In this document: positions 5,397 to 6,631 of the stretch, piece after piece
Layout of the letters: every line of letters starts with the position of its first letter
Numbering within the stretch: the first letter of the stretch is position 1
NCBI GenBank assembly: GCA_031271875.1
Contig: JAISVD010000234.1
Location: 1-6,631 of the forward strand
DNA from: Spirochaetaceae bacterium
GTDB lineage: Bacteria; Spirochaetota; Spirochaetia; Treponematales; Treponemataceae
Reading direction: 5' to 3'
Length of the DNA: 6,631 nucleotides
Translations under genes and position numbers: made by a program
Notes under the pieces: model-generated
Database searches by the model: none
Told to the model about the DNA's origin: nothing
What the model saw: only the letters and a program-made list of their open reading frames with translations

Positions 5397-5433
5397 AACC
5401 GCTGAATAAGTCGTCGAGGCTTATTCAGCGGTT
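5397..5433. terminator. perfect 14-bp hairpin between the toxin stump and adhE, probable bidirectional terminator
   Basis: AACCGCTGAATAAG (5397-5410) and CTTATTCAGCGGTT (5420-5433) are exact inverted copies with a 9-base loop. It lies 15 bases after the toxin-stump stop and about 30 bases past the convergent adhE stop. Neither side has a clean T run (GTTATAA on +), so a repeat element is an alternative. A second small hairpin, ATGCAG/CTGCAT (5440-5445, 5451-5456), sits nearer adhE. Confidence 0.55.
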
Positions 5434-5463
5434 GTTATAATGCAGTTGCCCTGCATACAGTCG

Positions 5464-6631
5464 TCAGTTTCCCTGCTCCGCTCCGGCAGCTATTTCCTTT
5501 GCTCTTTTCCCCTGAGGGCCTTTTTTGGCCGCCGGTTCCTCCCTTTCCGAGGGAGTTCCCGTCCGGGGTTTCCTGCCGTAATAGGCATTGAGATAGAGCT
5601 GTTTTATCTCCTCCACCAGGGGATACCGGGGATTGCCGCCGGTGCACTGGTCGTCAAAAGCCAGCATGGACATCTCCTCAAGGGTATCGAGGAACTGCCG
5701 CTCGTCTATTCCCGCTGCCTGTATGGAAACAGGGATATCCAGTTGTTTCTTGAGCTCCTCGATTGCGCCGAGCAGCTTTTCGACCTTTTCGTCAGGGGTC
5801 TTTCCGCCGAGTCCCAGATAGTCCGCGATACGTCCGTAGCGTTCCACGGCGATGGGATACTTGTACTGGGGAAAAGCTGCCTGTTTGCTCGGCGCGTCCA
5901 CCGCGTTATAGCGGATAACTCCTGTCATCAGCAGAGCATTTGCCAGTCCGTGGGGAATGTGAAACGCCGAACCAAGTTTGTGGGCCATGGAGTGACACAC
6001 CCCAAGCATGGCGTTCGCGAAGGCCATACCCGCCATTGTGGAAGCGTAATGCACCTTTTCCCGGGCCTTCGGGTTCGCCGCCCCTTCAGCATAGGCGGAA
6101 GGCAGATACTTGAAGAGTATCCTCAGCGCCTCCAGCGCCATGCCGTTGGTATAATCCGTGGCAAATACCGAAACAAAGGCTTCTGTGGCGTGAACTATCG
6201 CGTCTATCCCCGAATAGGCTGTAAGCGATTTCGGCATGTTCATGACAAAATCGGGGTCTACAATTGCCATGTCCGGGGTGAGGGAGTAATCGGCGATGGG
6301 ATACTTGATGTTCTTCTGCTCATCGGTGACAATGGCAAAGGGAGTAACCTCGGAGCCTGTCCCGGAGGTGGTGGGAATCGCGACAAAATACGCCTTTTTT
6401 CCCAGCTCCGGGAACTTGAAGATGCGTTTGCGGATATCCATGAACCGCATGGCCAGTTCGGAAAACTGTACCATCGGCTGTTCATACATCAACCGCATGA
6501 TCTTCGCCGCATCCATAGGGCTGCCCCCTCCGAGGGCGATAACCACATCGGGTTTGAATATGTTCATAATGTCCACACCCTTATAGATGGTCGCCAGATC
6601 GGGATCCGGTTTTACATCGAAGAATACCTCA
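5464..6631 (-). CDS. adhE: bifunctional acetaldehyde-CoA/alcohol dehydrogenase AdhE, C-terminal alcohol dehydrogenase half (5' end outside window)
   Basis: The frame is open to the right edge; 388 residues are visible, matching E. coli AdhE (891 residues) from about residue 511 on. The GTG at 6574-6576 is internal, since VFFDVKPDPDLATIYKG precedes it in frame as in AdhE. Seen: ALGGGSPMDAAK (NAD-binding, about 32-43), TTSGTGSEVTPF, and the iron ligands Asp143 and His147 (in GIDAIVHATEA) plus His213 and His227 (in VCHSMAHKLG and FHIPHGLANA), with the same 4/70/14 spacing as E. coli Asp653, His657, His723 and His737. DDQCTGGNPRYPL is the typical C-terminal block. The last 30 or so residues are rich in Ala, Lys, Glu and Gly, as is the E. 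coli AdhE tail, so this is not an abnormal extension. The enzyme reduces acetyl-CoA via acetaldehyde to ethanol, regenerating NAD+ in fermentation, and forms spirosome filaments. A stand-alone iron alcohol dehydrogenase is possible but much less likely given the match. Confidence 0.9.
   Translation of the reverse strand, partial: EVFFDVKPDPDLATIYKGVDIMNIFKPDVVIALGGGSPMDAAKIMRLMYEQPMVQFSELAMRFMDIRKRIFKFPELGKKAYFVAIPTTSGTGSEVTPFAIVTDEQKNIKYPIADYSLTPDMAIVDPDFVMNMPKSLTAYSGIDAIVHATEAFVSVFATDYTNGMALEALRILFKYLPSAYAEGAANPKAREKVHYASTMAGMAFANAMLGVCHSMAHKLGSAFHIPHGLANALLMTGVIRYNAVDAPSKQAAFPQYKYPIAVERYGRIADYLGLGGKTPDEKVEKLLGAIEELKKQLDIPVSIQAAGIDERQFLDTLEEMSMLAFDDQCTGGNPRYPLVEEIKQLYLNAYYGRKPRTGTPSEREEPAAKKGPQGKRAKEIAAGAEQGN

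Noticed and set aside
5464..5580. Ala/Lys-rich tail of AdhE as an abnormal extension or frameshift
   Set aside because: E. coli AdhE ends with a similar Ala/Lys-rich tail and the overall length fits.
1..6631. A coordinated polysaccharide-use or defence system made of the GH18, nuclease and pectinesterase-like genes
   Set aside because: Only the nuclease shows a signal peptide (the GH18 N-terminus is not visible), the genes are separated by a remnant and hairpins, and no transporter or regulator is present to tie them together.

Overview
The window reads as ordinary bacterial chromosome of fairly high GC, interrupted by a clearly more AT-rich patch at about 4380-5440. Gene content (GH18 glycosidase, secreted NUC1 nuclease, a pectinesterase-family protein, YbaK-type deacylase, AdhE) fits a fermentative, probably anaerobic, Gram-negative-type bacterium. 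A spirochaete of the Treponema/Spirochaeta kind would fit, but nothing here fixes the taxon and I hold that only weakly.

Left part (1-2001). The 3' end of a GH18 hydrolase on + (2-685) converges on the last third of a class I/II aminotransferase on - (733-1101), whose catalytic two thirds are missing, so it is a gene remnant. Immediately beyond the break a complete, signal-peptide-bearing DNA/RNA non-specific endonuclease starts on + (1165-2001).

Middle part (2083-4379). A 576-residue protein (2083-3813) has a beta-rich N-terminal region and a C-terminal pectin methylesterase (CE8) domain with altered motifs and no signal peptide. An in-frame palindromic sequence is inserted in the CE8 domain. 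A complete Cys-tRNA(Pro)/YbaK-family deacylase follows (3882-4379).

AT-rich patch (4368-5440). Two different RelB/DinJ-type antitoxin genes diverge from a 324-bp AT-rich regulatory region full of inverted repeats. The leftward one (4368-4661) has no toxin and runs 12 bp into the end of the ybaK gene. The rightward one (4986-5258) has a good promoter and ribosome binding site, and one base after it comes a 40-codon stump (5260-5382) matching only the C-terminal half of a YafQ-type toxin. A perfect 14-bp hairpin (5397-5433) closes the unit. This looks like a decayed toxin-antitoxin locus that kept its antitoxins.

Right part (5464-6631, -). The iron-dependent alcohol dehydrogenase half of a bifunctional AdhE, with the usual Ala/Lys-rich tail; its 5' part lies beyond the window.

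I saw no RNA gene, CRISPR array, transposase or integrase. I do not find a convincing new multi-gene system. The points most worth a second look are the toxin-less antitoxin pair with its operator architecture and the divergent, repeat-bearing pectinesterase-like protein.
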